The translations under genes were made by a program, and so were the position numbers. Shown here in pieces: positions 19,220 through 29,463 of a stretch of DNA of 64,000 bases; within the stretch, counting starts at the first letter, position 1; the number at the start of each line of letters is the position of its first letter. This DNA is from Candidatus Photodesmus katoptron Akat1 (GTDB lineage: Bacteria > Pseudomonadota > Gammaproteobacteria > Enterobacterales > Vibrionaceae), in assembly GCF_000478685.1 (NCBI RefSeq), contig NZ_AMSD01000002.1, positions 330,337 through 394,336 of the forward strand. Reading direction: 5' to 3'. The notes beneath the pieces were generated by a model that was not told the DNA's origin, did not search any database, and worked only from the letters and a program-made list of their open reading frames with translations.

Positions 19220-20071
19220 ATGGAAAAAAAACGATACTCCATAACTACAGTTTCTCAAGATAGCCTAGATAATTATATTAGTTCTGCTAATTCTTACCCA
19301 ATGCTTACAGCAGATGAAGAACATCGACTTGCGAAACAACTACATTATAAAGGCGAAATTAATGCGGCTAAAGGTCTTATCCTTTCTCATCTTCGTTTTG
19401 TGATTCACATTGCCCGCGGATATTCAGGATATGGTCTGCCGATGGCAGACCTCGTGCAAGAAGGAAATATTGGATTAATGAAAGCAGTAAAAAGATTCAA
19501 TCCTGAAGTTGGAGTTCGTCTTGTTTCATTTGCAGTCCATTGGATCAAAGCTGAAATTCATGAATATGTACTAAGAAATTGGCGAATTGTTAAGGTTGCT
19601 ACTACAAAAGCTCAACGAAAATTGTTTTTTAATCTACGCAGATCTAAAAAACGTTTAGGATGGTTTAATAATAGTGAAATTGAAACTGTTGCTAAAGAAC
19701 TAGGAGTAGAACCTTCAGAAGTACGTGAAATGGAATCTCGACTGTCAGCACAAGATACAGCTTTCGAAATATTAGCAGAAAATGATGACTCAACTCATTT
19801 TTCACCCTCTGTATACCTGGAGGATAAATCTTCAGATACAGAAAAAAATATAGAATTAAATAACTGGAAAATATACACTCATAATCGATTGAACTTAGCT
19901 TTGTCTAGCTTGGATGAACGAAGCAAGCATATTGTACGATCTCGTTGGTTAGATGATACTAAATCAACTCTACAGGAACTCGCAGAAATATATAATGTAT
20001 CGGCAGAACGAATTCGTCAGCTTGAAAAAAATGCAATGAAAAAATTAAAACTTATAATTGGTTATTTTTAG
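19220..20071 (+). CDS. rpoH: RNA polymerase sigma-32 factor
   Basis: Sigma-32 directs transcription of heat-shock genes. The product is 283 residues from the ATG at 19220, which has AGGAA five bases upstream; the 17 extra upstream codons do not match the family. It shows region 2 ([19 protein letters not shown] and [19 protein letters not shown]), the RpoH box [18 protein letters not shown], and region 4.2 ([10 protein letters not shown] and [18 protein letters not shown]). It keeps the place downstream of ftsY that it has in E. coli after ftsYEX. Confidence 0.96.
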   Translation: MEKKRYSITTVSQDSLDNYISSANSYPMLTADEEHRLAKQLHYKGEINAAKGLILSHLRFVIHIARGYSGYGLPMADLVQEGNIGLMKAVKRFNPEVGVRLVSFAVHWIKAEIHEYVLRNWRIVKVATTKAQRKLFFNLRRSKKRLGWFNNSEIETVAKELGVEPSEVREMESRLSAQDTAFEILAENDDSTHFSPSVYLEDKSSDTEKNIELNNWKIYTHNRLNLALSSLDERSKHIVRSRWLDDTKSTLQELAEIYNVSAERIRQLEKNAMKKLKLIIGYF

Positions 20072-20218
20072 CTAAAAAACTAACTAGTGCACTTTATTAA
20101 CACAATTCACAGACATATCCACATAATGATAATGCAATGCAGGATATTTTGTTTGCTTGTTTAAAATAACTTTAGTTTAATAAATTAATTATCTGAACTA
20201 TTTTATGTGATAAAAGTC

Positions 20219-21070
20219 TTATAAATATGAGATTTTTAAAGCTATGGCAATTATCATACCTACATAGTTATTATTAAGAAAAGCTTTAAAACAATATTCA
20301 CGTTCTCGATTCTTAATAAGAAATTGCTGAAATATAAAAAGAATACTCACAATGAATAAGCCAAAATAAAAAGAAATATTAAATTTATACCATATTCCTA
20401 AGATAATTAGCATGAATACAGTTAAAAATTGTAAGATTCCAATACAGATTTTATCAAAACGACCGAAAAGGATAGCAGTAGATTTTAGTCCAATCTTAAG
20501 ATCATCATCCCTATCTATCATCGCATACTGAGTATCATAAGCAATTATCCAAAGAACATTAATTGTAAATAAATACCAAGCTTCTGCAGGAAGTTCATTA
20601 GATTGAGCCGCCCAAGCCATAAGAATGGAAAAACTGAAAGTTAATCCTAAAAACAGTTGAGGGAGATGAGTAATACGTTTTAAAAATGGATAAATAATAA
20701 CGAATAAAATTGCTATAAAAGATAACTTAATAGTTAATAAATTAGTCATACTTACAAGAATAAAAGCTAAACTAGAAAGCACTAAAAAAAGGTAAAAAGC
20801 TTCCTTAGAAGATATTAAACCAACAGGAATGGGACGATTTTGAGTTCGCTTAACATGAATATCAATCTTTCTATCTACAAGATCATTGATTACGCAACCA
20901 GCTGTTCTCATTAGAAACGCTCCAGCAATAAAAACTGCTAAAATATTGAAATTAGGATTGCCTTCAGAAGATATAATTAATGCCCATAATGTAGGCCATA
21001 TTAAAAGGAACGACCCTATAGGAGAACCTAGACGCATAATTTGATAGTAAGCATGAATTTTAGATAACAT
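20219..21070 (-). CDS. ubiA: 4-hydroxybenzoate octaprenyltransferase
   Basis: UbiA attaches the polyprenyl chain to 4-hydroxybenzoate, the first membrane step in ubiquinone synthesis. The 283-residue product is very hydrophobic with about eight or nine membrane spans and the two Asp-rich motifs: [19 protein letters not shown] and [18 protein letters not shown]. The length is as expected (290 in E. coli). It stands alone on the reverse strand. With ubiD in this window it suggests a retained, or recently damaged, ubiquinone pathway. Confidence 0.95.
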   Translation of the reverse strand: MLSKIHAYYQIMRLGSPIGSFLLIWPTLWALIISSEGNPNFNILAVFIAGAFLMRTAGCVINDLVDRKIDIHVKRTQNRPIPVGLISSKEAFYLFLVLSSLAFILVSMTNLLTIKLSFIAILFVIIYPFLKRITHLPQLFLGLTFSFSILMAWAAQSNELPAEAWYLFTINVLWIIAYDTQYAMIDRDDDLKIGLKSTAILFGRFDKICIGILQFLTVFMLIILGIWYKFNISFYFGLFIVSILFIFQQFLIKNREREYCFKAFLNNNYVGMIIAIALKISYL

Positions 21071-21391
21071 AACTTAAAACCTTTAAATTCAATACCAAAA
21101 AGGTAAGACTATCAAAAAAAATCATATATTAATATAGAATTTTAATTCATCTATAGATTGGAATGACATGCTAATTTTTTTCACTAGATATCTCTAAAAA
21201 AACCTACTTACAAAAAATTACGCGGAACCTTATTTAAGATTAAACTTAAATAAATAAGATTACTCAATTCAACATTGATTAAATAAAGTACACTTTTTCT
21301 TTTATTAATAAATTAGAAATTACAATTAAAATTAATACCTATAGCTATTATTTATACTTTATATAAAACAGAAAAAATAGTATGAAAAAAA
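21071..21391. other. hemY-ubiA intergenic region, nothing recognised
   Basis: About 320 bp, more than 75% A+T by eye, with no open frame of note, no hairpin followed by a T run, and no RNA gene that I can see. Confidence 0.5.
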
Positions 21392-22468
21392 TTAACGTAT
21401 ATAAATTGGAAGACATTGCTTAAAATGTTGATGAGCTGCATGTAGATTTTGATCTCTCAAATAAAACTGCGCAATGGCACTATGTAAAGCAATATTATTA
21501 GCATCCCTTTTTAAACAGTTTTTCAAAAAAACTAGAACAGAACGATCATATGGTAAATTCATCTTGGGTAACAAAGTATAAATAGATGAATCTGGAAAAT
21601 TTTTAATAGCTTCTTTTACTACTTGATAAGACTCAAAATCAGCTTTACAAATTATAAGCTGATTAGCAAAACAAAAAATTAAATCATAATTGGATCTATA
21701 TTTTTTCGATAATTTACTCCAATAATTAATTAATCTATCCTTACCGTATTCCTTAGCAATATTAGATAATATACCAGATTGTGCATTTTGAGTAAGTAAT
21801 TCCAGCTCATTTAAATCAATTAATTTAAATTTTATTAAAACTGGTAATAATTCTAGCAAAGGACTCCATAAATTGAGTTTTAGATAAATTATCTTAAGTA
21901 AATTCAAAATAATTTTATTATTTGGATATTTCCCTTTTAAACTCAACAAAGTATTTAAAGAATGGTTGAATTCTGATTCACGAATTTGTTGTTTAGCTTT
22001 AGTTATTTGGACAACAAGTTCTGAATTATTTTGTTGACTAGCTAATTGAAGATAATAATCACACTTTTCTTTATTACCAATTTCTTGTGCAGCTTTAGAA
22101 GCAATTAAATAATACAATAACTTCAAATTATGGTATCCTGAATGTGATTGAAGAAGTGCTTTTTCTGCCTTTGTCCAATTGCCTTCAAATAAATGCATTA
22201 TACCTTCATTATAACATAAACTTTTTTTTCTAAATGTATTTAGCCACCCAAAAAAAATTAAACTTTGAAATAACAATTTTTTAATTGTATATTTTAAAAA
22301 GAATGCACCTAAAAAAGAAAAAATCAAAAATATAACTAAAGTAGTTATACTCATTTCAATGGTGATATTCTCTAAAGAAATTAGCACATAATTTTTCTGT
22401 TGAGAATATCTTGTACCTAAAAATAATCCAATTTCAATAATTATAAATAAAAAAAATAATAGAGTCAT
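21392..22468 (-). CDS. hemY: HemY, TPR membrane protein of the hem operon
   Basis: HemY is an inner-membrane protein with TPR-like repeats encoded with heme genes; its precise function is unsettled. The product has two N-terminal membrane segments (about residues 3-18 and 40-62), KNYVLISLENITIEMSITTL in the E. coli pattern, then helical repeats with LYYLIASKAAQEIGN and LHSAIAQFYLRDQNLHAAHQ. It has 358 residues, about 40 fewer than E. coli at the C-terminus. The start is the ATG at 22468 with GAGG eight bases upstream, leaving 25 bp to the end of hemX. Confidence 0.85.
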   Translation of the reverse strand: MTLLFFLFIIIEIGLFLGTRYSQQKNYVLISLENITIEMSITTLVIFLIFSFLGAFFLKYTIKKLLFQSLIFFGWLNTFRKKSLCYNEGIMHLFEGNWTKAEKALLQSHSGYHNLKLLYYLIASKAAQEIGNKEKCDYYLQLASQQNNSELVVQITKAKQQIRESEFNHSLNTLLSLKGKYPNNKIILNLLKIIYLKLNLWSPLLELLPVLIKFKLIDLNELELLTQNAQSGILSNIAKEYGKDRLINYWSKLSKKYRSNYDLIFCFANQLIICKADFESYQVVKEAIKNFPDSSIYTLLPKMNLPYDRSVLVFLKNCLKRDANNIALHSAIAQFYLRDQNLHAAHQHFKQCLPIYIR

Positions 22469-22493
22469 AATATATCCTCGTGATATTAGAAAA

Positions 22494-23531
22494 CTAAACA
22501 TTAAAATCTAAACGTTTTGTCCTAATATTCAATAGGATATTTGGGCTCTTAAGCTTAACTAGGTGACTAACTTGAATGTTCTGTTTTTTTAATTTATTTA
22601 ACTCTTTATGAAAATTAATTACTGTATCATGATCCTTATCAAAAAAAGAAAATACCCACTGATCAACAATGTTTAGGGAAACTTTATATATTTCAACTTG
22701 TTTTCGATAAATAGCGTGTATAGCTGTTTCAAGCTTTATTTTAATATTTTCCTTTAAATATGCTTGCTTTTGTAATGGTAATAATGGTACAACATTGCTG
22801 TCATGAACACGAAATTTAATAAAAGTATTTACAAAAGTTTTGAATGATATTAATAAATTCTCTCTCCAGTTACTATGATTAGCCGATACTGATATTTGTT
22901 CATTACTTTTTTTATTCTCTAAAATAACTACTGGCAGTTCATCTACTTTCTGTTGTAAATTAATTAAACTCAGAATTATACTATTATAGTCAACTAAAAT
23001 AATTTTTTTAAGACAATTGATATCGTTTAAGATTGTTGTTTTTAAAGCAAGCAAGTCAGGCTCTTTAAGAGATTCAAGACGTTGTTTAGCAAATTCCATT
23101 AACTTTATACTACTAATGACATCATACTCAAAGTAAAGTTTTTTTTCTGCAAGTCGAATGAGATAATCAATTTCAGATAATATCCAATCATTTGGATGTA
23201 GATTTTTAACATTACTTTTTACTAAATCAATTTCTATTTTTTTTATGAAATTTATTAATTTATTGATATCTTGTCGTATTTCATATATTTCTGCCTGATT
23301 TCTTTCTTTTATTAATTCTAGTTTTTGATTTACCTGAAAAAACTTTTCTTTATAATTCATTCTTTGTCTATGAAATGAAAAAATAATAGAGATAAAAAAA
23401 AAGATAATCATTAAACTAAATATTATTATATTACTTTCAAAAACTTCTCTAAAATTTAAATTAATGAAACTTATTTTATTTGGATTTTTTATTTTTATAG
23501 AATCAATATTCTTACTATTTTTACTAGCCAT
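22494..23531 (-). CDS. hemX: HemX, hem operon membrane protein
   Basis: HemX is annotated as a uroporphyrinogen methylase-like protein, but the family lacks a methylase fold and its role is unknown. The 345-residue product has a polar N-terminus, one membrane span (about residues 34-52), a coiled-coil (MNYKEKFFQVNQKLELIKER region) and a conserved periplasmic part with DWILSEIDYLIRLAEKKL and VVDELPVV-like VDELPVVIL. It is shorter than E. coli HemX (393). It overlaps the hemD stop by 8 bp and is part of hemCDXY. Confidence 0.85.
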   Translation of the reverse strand: MASKNSKNIDSIKIKNPNKISFINLNFREVFESNIIIFSLMIIFFFISIIFSFHRQRMNYKEKFFQVNQKLELIKERNQAEIYEIRQDINKLINFIKKIEIDLVKSNVKNLHPNDWILSEIDYLIRLAEKKLYFEYDVISSIKLMEFAKQRLESLKEPDLLALKTTILNDINCLKKIILVDYNSIILSLINLQQKVDELPVVILENKKSNEQISVSANHSNWRENLLISFKTFVNTFIKFRVHDSNVVPLLPLQKQAYLKENIKIKLETAIHAIYRKQVEIYKVSLNIVDQWVFSFFDKDHDTVINFHKELNKLKKQNIQVSHLVKLKSPNILLNIRTKRLDFNV

Positions 23532-24291
23532 AAAATAATTTCCTATTTTTTCTGCACAAAGCTTTTACTAATTTAGCATTAGATGCACTACCTGTACTGA
23601 TAACATAATTGAACCCCATTTTTTTTGCATCAAAAACAATTCGTTTACTTGGTACAAATAAATCAAGCCCCTGAAACCAAATTCGATGATATGGCTCTAT
23701 TATTTGAGATAATAAAAACTTTAGTTGAAAAGTACTTGTTACGACTAAACTGTCAACACCTTTATTTTTCCATTGAAGAATTTGAATATTAGAGTTTTCT
23801 AATGGAAGTAAAACTCGTTGATATATCTGTTGATATCTTACTATCGCTTGACGTTTTGAAAGTGTCTCAAAAATTAATTCCCTACCACCATTACCACGCA
23901 ATATGGAAACTTTTTTATTTTTTACATGAGAAAGCTCTGACATTGATAAAAGATGCTCACTATCATTTTCCTTTGGATAATGTACTATTTGTTGAGTAGC
24001 TTTACTTAATATCTGTGCAGTTTTTTTACCAATAGCAAAATATTCGGCAGATTTAGGCCAAACCAAAGAAGAAGAGGCAATAGTTTTCTGCATGTAAGTT
24101 ACAGCATGTTGACTAACAGCAATGATAATATCAAAGGTATGAAGTTTTTTTGCTAAACTTATTATCCTTAGCTGAAGTTCAGGTTGAATAAGTATTAACG
24201 GATTATAAATAGAAACAATATTCTTCATTGCCAATTTTTGACATAATATTTCTCCTTGCTTATCTGGGCGAGTGACTAGTACTACAGTCAT
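23524..24291 (-). CDS. hemD: uroporphyrinogen-III synthase
   Basis: HemD cyclises hydroxymethylbilane with inversion of ring D to give uroporphyrinogen III. The family is poorly conserved, but the 255-residue product matches E. coli HemD in VLVTRPDKQGE, VSQHAVTYMQ, WPKSAEYFAIGKKTA, ILRGNGGRELIFETL and SLVVTSTFQLKFL. Its ATG overlaps the hemC stop (position 24291 is shared), indicating translational coupling. Confidence 0.92.
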   Translation of the reverse strand: MTVVLVTRPDKQGEILCQKLAMKNIVSIYNPLILIQPELQLRIISLAKKLHTFDIIIAVSQHAVTYMQKTIASSSLVWPKSAEYFAIGKKTAQILSKATQQIVHYPKENDSEHLLSMSELSHVKNKKVSILRGNGGRELIFETLSKRQAIVRYQQIYQRVLLPLENSNIQILQWKNKGVDSLVVTSTFQLKFLLSQIIEPYHRIWFQGLDLFVPSKRIVFDAKKMGFNYVISTGSASNAKLVKALCRKNRKLFYG

Positions 24292-25229
24292 TAAGTATAA
24301 TATTCAGAATTTAAATTAGCTAAAATTTCACGAGCTCCATCATCTAATAATTTATTAGCTAGTTGAACCCCTAATTTTGTAGCATCTCTAACAAATCCTG
24401 TAATATTACCTCGTATAATTAGTGATCCGTCAGGTTGCCCAACTAAACCATATAATGAAATAGTATTAGCATTCAATGAAGCATAACCAGCAATCGGAAC
24501 ATGACAATTACCTTGCAAAACAGAATTCATTGCCCTTTCACAAGAAATTCGAATAGCTGTATCTTCGTGATTCAATGAAGAAATGATATTATATGTTCTT
24601 TGATCATCAAGACGATATTCAATACCAATGGCACCTTGACCTACGGCAGGTAATAATCTGTTTATTTTGATTAAACTGCGAATTCTCTTATTAAACTTCA
24701 ATCTCTTTAACCCCGCTGAAGCAAGAATAATAGCGTCATATTCATTATTATCTAGTTTACTTAAACGTGTTCCTATATTTCCTCGAAGTTGCTTAATAAT
24801 AATATCAGGACGATATTCTTTAATTTGGCACTGACGACGTAAGCTGGATGTACCAACAACTGAACCGATTGGTAAATTATCAATAGAACAATAATTATTG
24901 GAAATAAAAGCATCACGAGGATCTTCACTTTTACAAACAGCTGCCAAACCTAAATTTTCTGGAAAAACTGTAGAAATATCCTTCATAGAATGTACAGCGA
25001 TATCTGCTCGTCCTTCTAATATAGCAACTTCTAATTCTTTCACAAATAATGACTTACCTCCAATCTTTGCTAAAGGAATATCCAAAATTATATCTCCTTT
25101 AGTAACTATAGTAATTAACTCAACTTCTAGCTCTTTATATTTAGCTTTCAATGCTGATTTTACATAATTAGCTTGCCATAATGCTAATGGACTTTCTCTA
25201 GTGGCAATTTTTATAGGTTCCATTTTCAT
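24291..25229 (-). CDS. hemC: porphobilinogen deaminase
   Basis: HemC polymerises four porphobilinogens into hydroxymethylbilane using a dipyrromethane cofactor. The 312-residue product has [56 protein letters not shown] (in two blocks) and the cofactor cysteine in [13 protein letters not shown]. The Asp in AVHSMKD is present. Two ATGs two codons apart are possible starts. It is divergent from cyaA with about 200 bp between them, exactly the enteric and Vibrio arrangement. Confidence 0.95.
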   Translation of the reverse strand: MKMEPIKIATRESPLALWQANYVKSALKAKYKELEVELITIVTKGDIILDIPLAKIGGKSLFVKELEVAILEGRADIAVHSMKDISTVFPENLGLAAVCKSEDPRDAFISNNYCSIDNLPIGSVVGTSSLRRQCQIKEYRPDIIIKQLRGNIGTRLSKLDNNEYDAIILASAGLKRLKFNKRIRSLIKINRLLPAVGQGAIGIEYRLDDQRTYNIISSLNHEDTAIRISCERAMNSVLQGNCHVPIAGYASLNANTISLYGLVGQPDGSLIIRGNITGFVRDATKLGVQLANKLLDDGAREILANLNSEYYT

Positions 25230-25357
25230 AAGTAAGACTTTCTTCTATAAAATATAGTCATAAACGTCATATTTAATTTAATTAAACTAAGGAAAAAACA
25301 CTTAAATAACAAGTTGATTTGCTTCTTCTTCTTTCTTTCTTTACCAAAAAAAAAAAA

Positions 25358-25366
25358 TGTTAGAAT
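25358..25366 (+). promoter_or_regulatory. possible extended -10 element for cyaA
   Basis: TGTTAGAAT (25358-25366) gives a TG-n-TAGAAT extended -10 right after an A12 run (25346-25357). No good -35 box is visible at the right distance, and I see no CRP half-site pair in the hemC-cyaA gap. Weak call. Confidence 0.3.
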
Positions 25367-25438
25367 GATTTAGTTTATCGATTTTAAAGTGCAATTTAAT
25401 AAAAATTCCATATTTTTTATTCAATCAAGGGATTTCTT

Positions 25439-27928
25439 TTGTCTTCTGATGCTTATACAAAAACTTTAATACAAAAATTAGATAGCCTAAATCAGAAACG
25501 TATTGAACAGGCGATCGCACTTATGGATTCAAAAAGCCGACGTGTATTTCACTTAATTCCTACATTACTTCACTTCAATCACCCAACAATTCCTGGTTAT
25601 TATGATTCTGATGTACCATTTGGCATCTACGGATTTCAATTTAATGAAATTCAACAAAAGTTTATTTCAGATATTGAATTGATGATTGATAAAAAACTTA
25701 GAAATATTAAAGTTCCAGCGATTTTAGGACTATACACTATGGGTAGTACTTCATCTATTGGTCAAAATACCTCTAGTGATTTAGATATATGGGTTACTGT
25801 TTCATCTAAAATGAATTATGAACAACGAAATAATCTAACAAAAAAATGTCTACTGATTACGAACTGGGCAAAAACTCAAAAAGTTGAAGCTAATTTCTTT
25901 TTAATGGACGAAAAACACTTTAGAGGTAACAATGTTAAAGAAATGACTTGTGAAAACTGTGGTTCTGCTCAGCATGTTTTATTACTTGATGAATTTTATC
26001 GTTCAGCTGTTCGATTAGCTGGTAAAAGATTACTTTGGCAAATTGTTCCTCCAGAAATGGAAGAAGATTATGATACATATACAAAGAATTTATGTAAACT
26101 AGGTTATATTAATAGTGATGAATGGATTGATTTTGGAAAGCTAAATCATATTCCAGCAGAAGAATATTTTGGTTCAAATCTTTGGCAACTTTATAAAAGC
26201 ATAGATTCACCATATAAATCAGTATTGAAAGCTATTTTATTAGAAGCATACTCATGGGAGTATCCAAATACAAAACTTTTAAGTATTAATGCTAAGTATC
26301 GTTTTTTTTCAAAGTCAGACAGTTCATTTAAGATGGATCCATATTATTTAATGTTAGAAAAAGTCACTAATTATCTAAAAAATATCGGAGATCATGTTCG
26401 TTTGAATTTAGTTCGTTATTGCTTTTATTTGAAAACACATGAAAAACTTTCTCAAATTCTAAAAAATAATAATGAAACCTGGAGACGGAGAGTTTTAATT
26501 AAAATAATTCATAATTGGAACTGGGATGAAGAAATAATTCAAAAACTAGATAACCACCGTAATTGGAAGATAGAACAAGTAAAAAAAGTACATAATACCT
26601 TGCTTGATGCACTAATGTTAAGTTATCGTAAATTGATCAATTTTGCGCGTAGAAATAATATCACCTCTGCCATTAGCCCACGTGACATTACTATTTTAGC
26701 AAGAAAACTTTACTCTGCATTTGAAGTATTGCCTAGTAAAATCACATTACTTAATCCAAAAATTGCATTTAGTCTTAATGAATCTGACTTAACATTTATT
26801 GAAGTACAGGAAGGTGGGATAAATCAAGCCGGCTGGTATTTATATAACCAGCCATTAATTGCTCATCGAATAATAGGTCAAGCAAAACTTGAATATAACA
26901 AATACCTTAGTAAACTTGTAGCTTGGGCGTTTTTTAATGGAGTAATAATTAGAACAACACGATTGCATTCAGTTATACGAAATACTGATCTTGATCTTAA
27001 TAAATTTACACAAATGGTAAGTAATTTATTCCATACGTTTTCTTCATATAAACAGTACCAACCAAATATGCATTCATTAGTTAATCCATGTGAAATTAAG
27101 CAAATGGCTATTTTTATTAATTTTGAATATGATCCAACAACTAAACTAAGTCATAAACCTTTAAAAATCAATTTTAAAAATACTAATGTTTTCAGCTTTG
27201 GTGAAAATAAGAAAAATTTAGTAGGTAGTATTGATCTTATCTATAGAAATTCTTGGAATGAAGTTCGTACTTTCAACTTTCAAAGTGAAACAGCAATACT
27301 AGATACGTTAAAAATTATTTTAAATAAAATAAACAAAGATGCTTTATCTCAAGAAGCTTTTAATGTTTTTTGTTACAGCAAAAGTTTAAGGGGTATAATA
27401 CGAACAATGGTTTACCAACTTTTACTTGAATGCATTGACTTACGTTTAAAATCAATCGAACAAAAAAAACATTGTCGATTTAAGGCAATTTGCATTGCTA
27501 AGCAGATGTATGGTTTATTTTTTGAATATAGTGGAGTTTCAATTAAAAAACTAGAAAATTCTACTGATTTTTATCAAAATATTTCAAATAATAGATTTAA
27601 GGGATTACCAGTGCTTATCATCGAAGATCAAGATACACAACTTCCTTCAATAATTAAGAATTTCGCCAGCGAGGGGCTAGTACAATTTTTCTTTGAAGAT
27701 ACTGAAAATAGCTTTAATATTTATGTTCTTGATGAATTTAATAAAGTTGAAATTTATCGTCAACTTAGTGGAAAAAAAGACCAAATCATTGCTGATGTCA
27801 GTAGTTTTTACACTTTAACAGAAACTGGGCACTATTTTTCTTCCTCAGTAAATAATTTAAATTTTACACAGTACTATCAGATAGTCCATTCTAAGAAAGA
27901 AAAAACTCAAATTATACCATATCGATGA
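25439..27928 (+). CDS. cyaA: class I adenylate cyclase
   Basis: CyaA makes cAMP for CRP-dependent regulation. The 829-residue product has the class I catalytic domain with GLYTMGSTSSIGQNTSSDLD (two parts; catalytic G-S-x-x-S...D-x-D), WVTVSSKM, LLLDEFYRSAVRLAGKR and SLWQLYKSIDSPYKSVLK. The C-terminal regulatory domain follows, with VFSFGENKKNLVGSIDL, YRNSWNEVRT and GLVQFFFEDTE. It starts with TTG at 25439, with AAGGGA six bases upstream; E. coli cyaA also uses UUG, which limits translation. It ends at IIPYR, lacking the last 20 or so residues of E. coli. Confidence 0.95.
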   Translation: MSSDAYTKTLIQKLDSLNQKRIEQAIALMDSKSRRVFHLIPTLLHFNHPTIPGYYDSDVPFGIYGFQFNEIQQKFISDIELMIDKKLRNIKVPAILGLYTMGSTSSIGQNTSSDLDIWVTVSSKMNYEQRNNLTKKCLLITNWAKTQKVEANFFLMDEKHFRGNNVKEMTCENCGSAQHVLLLDEFYRSAVRLAGKRLLWQIVPPEMEEDYDTYTKNLCKLGYINSDEWIDFGKLNHIPAEEYFGSNLWQLYKSIDSPYKSVLKAILLEAYSWEYPNTKLLSINAKYRFFSKSDSSFKMDPYYLMLEKVTNYLKNIGDHVRLNLVRYCFYLKTHEKLSQILKNNNETWRRRVLIKIIHNWNWDEEIIQKLDNHRNWKIEQVKKVHNTLLDALMLSYRKLINFARRNNITSAISPRDITILARKLYSAFEVLPSKITLLNPKIAFSLNESDLTFIEVQEGGINQAGWYLYNQPLIAHRIIGQAKLEYNKYLSKLVAWAFFNGVIIRTTRLHSVIRNTDLDLNKFTQMVSNLFHTFSSYKQYQPNMHSLVNPCEIKQMAIFINFEYDPTTKLSHKPLKINFKNTNVFSFGENKKNLVGSIDLIYRNSWNEVRTFNFQSETAILDTLKIILNKINKDALSQEAFNVFCYSKSLRGIIRTMVYQLLLECIDLRLKSIEQKKHCRFKAICIAKQMYGLFFEYSGVSIKKLENSTDFYQNISNNRFKGLPVLIIEDQDTQLPSIIKNFASEGLVQFFFEDTENSFNIYVLDEFNKVEIYRQLSGKKDQIIADVSSFYTLTETGHYFSSSVNNLNFTQYYQIVHSKKEKTQIIPYR

Positions 27929-28237
27929 ATAATTTAAAATTTCATCTTATCATACCAAAAAAACAGAAGATGTTTTTTTAGATCCCTATCCCTAGATTTT
28001 AAGGCTAACATACTTAATATATAATCAGTTGTTATTTGATAATAATTTGCTTTATTAAATAACTAAGACCATAATACTAAGAAGAAAATTGATGTAAATT
28101 ATTAATTTGTTCATAAATATTCTTCATCTGTATATCAACTAATTAAATAAATTTAGTATCATTCATACTTTTCTATTGATTTTCTACAGCATGGTGCGAT
28201 CATAATCAAAAAGAATTTAATATTCATGAGATTAAAA
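27929..28237. other. cyaA-lptM intergenic region, cyaY absent
   Basis: About 309 bp. In relatives cyaY lies here on the opposite strand; I find no cyaY-like frame on either strand. No RNA gene or strong terminator is seen. Confidence 0.45.
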
Positions 28238-28357
28238 ATGAAGTTTTTTTTTTCAAAACTAATCATACTTTCCATTTTAACTTGTATTGGCTGTGGTCAA
28301 ACTGGTTCACTTTATATATTGGAAGAAGAAGAGGAAAATACTAAAAGAAAAGACTAA
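28238..28357 (+). CDS. lptM: LptM (YifL) small outer-membrane lipoprotein
   Basis: LptM is a tiny lipoprotein that assists maturation of the LPS translocon LptD. A 39-codon frame just upstream of dapF encodes a signal peptide (MKFFFSKLIILSILTC) followed by the lipobox and the family core GCGQTGSLYI, equivalent to GCGLKGPLYF in E. coli. The rest is a short acidic and basic tail (EEEEENTKRKD), shorter than in E. coli. An in-frame ATG four codons earlier (28226) is an alternative start. The location between cyaA and dapF is the conserved one, which makes this short gene convincing. Confidence 0.85.
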   Translation: MKFFFSKLIILSILTCIGCGQTGSLYILEEEEENTKRKD

Positions 28358-28478
28358 ATTTTTTTTAAACTAATAGTCTAATTTCTAGATAATGTATCTT
28401 GAATCATTTAATTACCAGAAAAAAGTTAAAAACGATTTTATTCTTGATTAAGAAAGACAGAATTCCGGAGTATTTTAT

Positions 28479-29312
28479 ATGCATTGCAATTTTTCTAAAA
28501 TGCATGGTTTGGGCAATAGTTTTATGATTGTTGATTGCATCACTCAAAATATAGTTTTCTCTACTAATTTTATTCGTCGTTTATCTAATCATAATATTGG
28601 AGTTGGTTTCGACCAATTATTATTGGTTGAACCTCCATATGATCCAGAAACTGATTTTCACTATAGAATATTCAATGGAAACGGTAATGAAGTTGAACAA
28701 TGTGGTAATGGTGCACGCTGTTTAGCATATTTTTTACGTATGAAAGGATTAACAAACAAAAATACCATTAAAGTTAGCACTAAAACTGGTAATAAGATAA
28801 TTTTAAATATAGCAAGAGATAATCAAGTGACAGTTAATATGGGAATACCAAGTTTTGAACCTAAAACTATCCCTTTTCTTGCTAACAAAATAGAAAAAAT
28901 GTACCTTTTGAATCTTGATAAACATACAATATTTTGTGGTGTTGTTAACATAGGCAATCCTCATGTAATAACTATTGTTGATGATGTGAACACTGTTAAT
29001 ATCAAAAAGATTGGTCCTCTTTTAGAATCACATAAATCTTTTCCAAAACAAGTTAATGCTGGTTTTATGCAAATACTCACTAGAAATGAAGTAAATTTGC
29101 GTGTTTATGAAAGATATTCAGGAGAAACACAAGCTTGCGGCAGTAATGCTTGTGCTACTGCTGCTATTGGTATTATGCAGGGATTACTAGATTCCTCTGT
29201 AACTGTACATTTACCTGGTGGAGATTTATATATCAAGTGGGAAGGACCCAAAAAACCATTGTATATGACCGGTCCATCTACTCATGTATTTGATGGAAAA
29301 CTCTCATACTAA
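28479..29312 (+). CDS. dapF: diaminopimelate epimerase
   Basis: DapF converts LL- to meso-diaminopimelate, needed for peptidoglycan and lysine. The 277-residue product has [31 protein letters not shown] with the first catalytic cysteine, [12 protein letters not shown], and [19 protein letters not shown] with the second cysteine. The length matches E. coli (274). CGGAG lies ahead of the ATG. It keeps its place between lptM and the xerC remnant. Confidence 0.96.
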   Translation: MHCNFSKMHGLGNSFMIVDCITQNIVFSTNFIRRLSNHNIGVGFDQLLLVEPPYDPETDFHYRIFNGNGNEVEQCGNGARCLAYFLRMKGLTNKNTIKVSTKTGNKIILNIARDNQVTVNMGIPSFEPKTIPFLANKIEKMYLLNLDKHTIFCGVVNIGNPHVITIVDDVNTVNIKKIGPLLESHKSFPKQVNAGFMQILTRNEVNLRVYERYSGETQACGSNACATAAIGIMQGLLDSSVTVHLPGGDLYIKWEGPKKPLYMTGPSTHVFDGKLSY

Positions 29313-29463
29313 ATTTTATTTGTATGACTTACATACTAAACTGATTTAATCTAACATAGATTATTCTTAAATAATATATTAAGATGGGGATGGACTATGC
29401 TTCTTATATCATATTATTTTGAACTTTACTTTCTTATACTATTAAATAATAAAACAATGCTCT

